Below are positions 13,644-13,714 of a DNA stretch of 13,714 nucleotides, piece after piece. The translations under genes were made by a program, and so were the position numbers. The notes beneath the pieces are model-generated. The model saw only the letters and a list, made by a program, of their open reading frames with translations, was not told where the DNA came from and did not search any database. How positions within the stretch are numbered: position 1 is the first letter of the stretch; every line of letters begins with the position of its first letter. This stretch comes from JASFRI01 sp050115015. GTDB lineage: Bacteria > Acidobacteriota > Polarisedimenticolia > CBDVAL01. The stretch is from assembly GCA_050115015.1 (NCBI GenBank), contig JASFRI010000066.1, forward strand, positions 1 to 13,714, given 5' to 3'.

Positions 13644-13714
13644 TCACGAGCCGACGTATCTCGCGTACACCGAGCGCGCCACGGCGGGATCGCGGGTCCC
13701 CTCGACGATACCCC
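13644..13714 (-). CDS. C-terminal end of an unidentified gene upstream of trpG
   Basis: Reading the minus strand from the window edge gives an open frame of about 22 residues (ending ARSVYARYVGS) with a TGA at 13644-13646, 16 bases before the trpG start. The spacing and strand suggest it is the preceding gene of the same operon. A TrpE/PabB synthase subunit would be expected here, but this tail does not look like the usual TrpE or PabB end, so I do not name it. Too short to identify. Confidence 0.4.
   Translation of the reverse strand, partial: GIVEGTRDPAVARSVYARYVGS

Overview
The window is very GC-rich, tightly packed DNA from a Gram-negative bacterium. The evidence for Gram-negative is an outer-membrane-type beta-barrel protein, a lipoprotein with a clear lipobox, NtrY-type two-component signalling, and tRNA genes that encode their CCA ends. 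I cannot fix the phylum. The mix of a urocanase, an oversized NtrY-like kinase with many membrane segments, an M28-type membrane lipoprotein and a secreted NTF2-like protein would suit an uncultured lineage such as Acidobacteriota, or a high-GC proteobacterium. No mobile element, CRISPR array or rRNA is visible, and no gap between genes exceeds about 220 bases.

Layout. (1) 1-1902, plus strand: a 5'-truncated urocanate hydratase (hutU), overlapped by ATGA with a small secreted beta-barrel protein. (2) 1893-2867, minus: a cysteine dioxygenase followed by a small TPR-like protein. (3) 2961-3128, minus: tRNA-Val(CAC) and tRNA-Ala(CGC), with a candidate promoter and a GC-rich perfect palindrome upstream. 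(4) 3197-7862, minus: an apparent operon of an M28-like membrane lipoprotein, a cysteine-desulfurase-like protein, a TusA-like sulfur carrier and a PP-loop tRNA-thiolation-type enzyme. (5) 8004-12838, plus, divergent from (4): a secreted NTF2/DUF4783-like protein and a 1451-residue NtrY-like histidine kinase, overlapped by GTGA. (6) 13055-13714, minus, convergent with (5): a TrpG/PabA glutamine amidotransferase and the tail of an unidentified gene.

The most interesting part is region 4. TusA carriers and PP-loop thiolases normally draw sulfur from an IscS-type cysteine desulfurase. Here the desulfurase-like neighbour keeps the fold and the mobile-loop cysteine (C322), but the PLP-binding lysine is proline (P198) and several other cofactor or substrate residues are changed. 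The gene upstream, joined by a TTGA stop/start overlap, is an M28-peptidase-like lipoprotein whose metal and catalytic residues are also largely lost, in front of about eight membrane segments. Two full-length, in-frame, eroded enzymes next to an intact-looking carrier and thiolase suggest either a repurposed sulfur relay or a membrane-linked pseudoenzyme pair. These residue comparisons are by eye against remembered family motifs and need a proper alignment. A cysteine dioxygenase nearby adds to the cysteine/sulfur theme, but it appears to be separately promoted.
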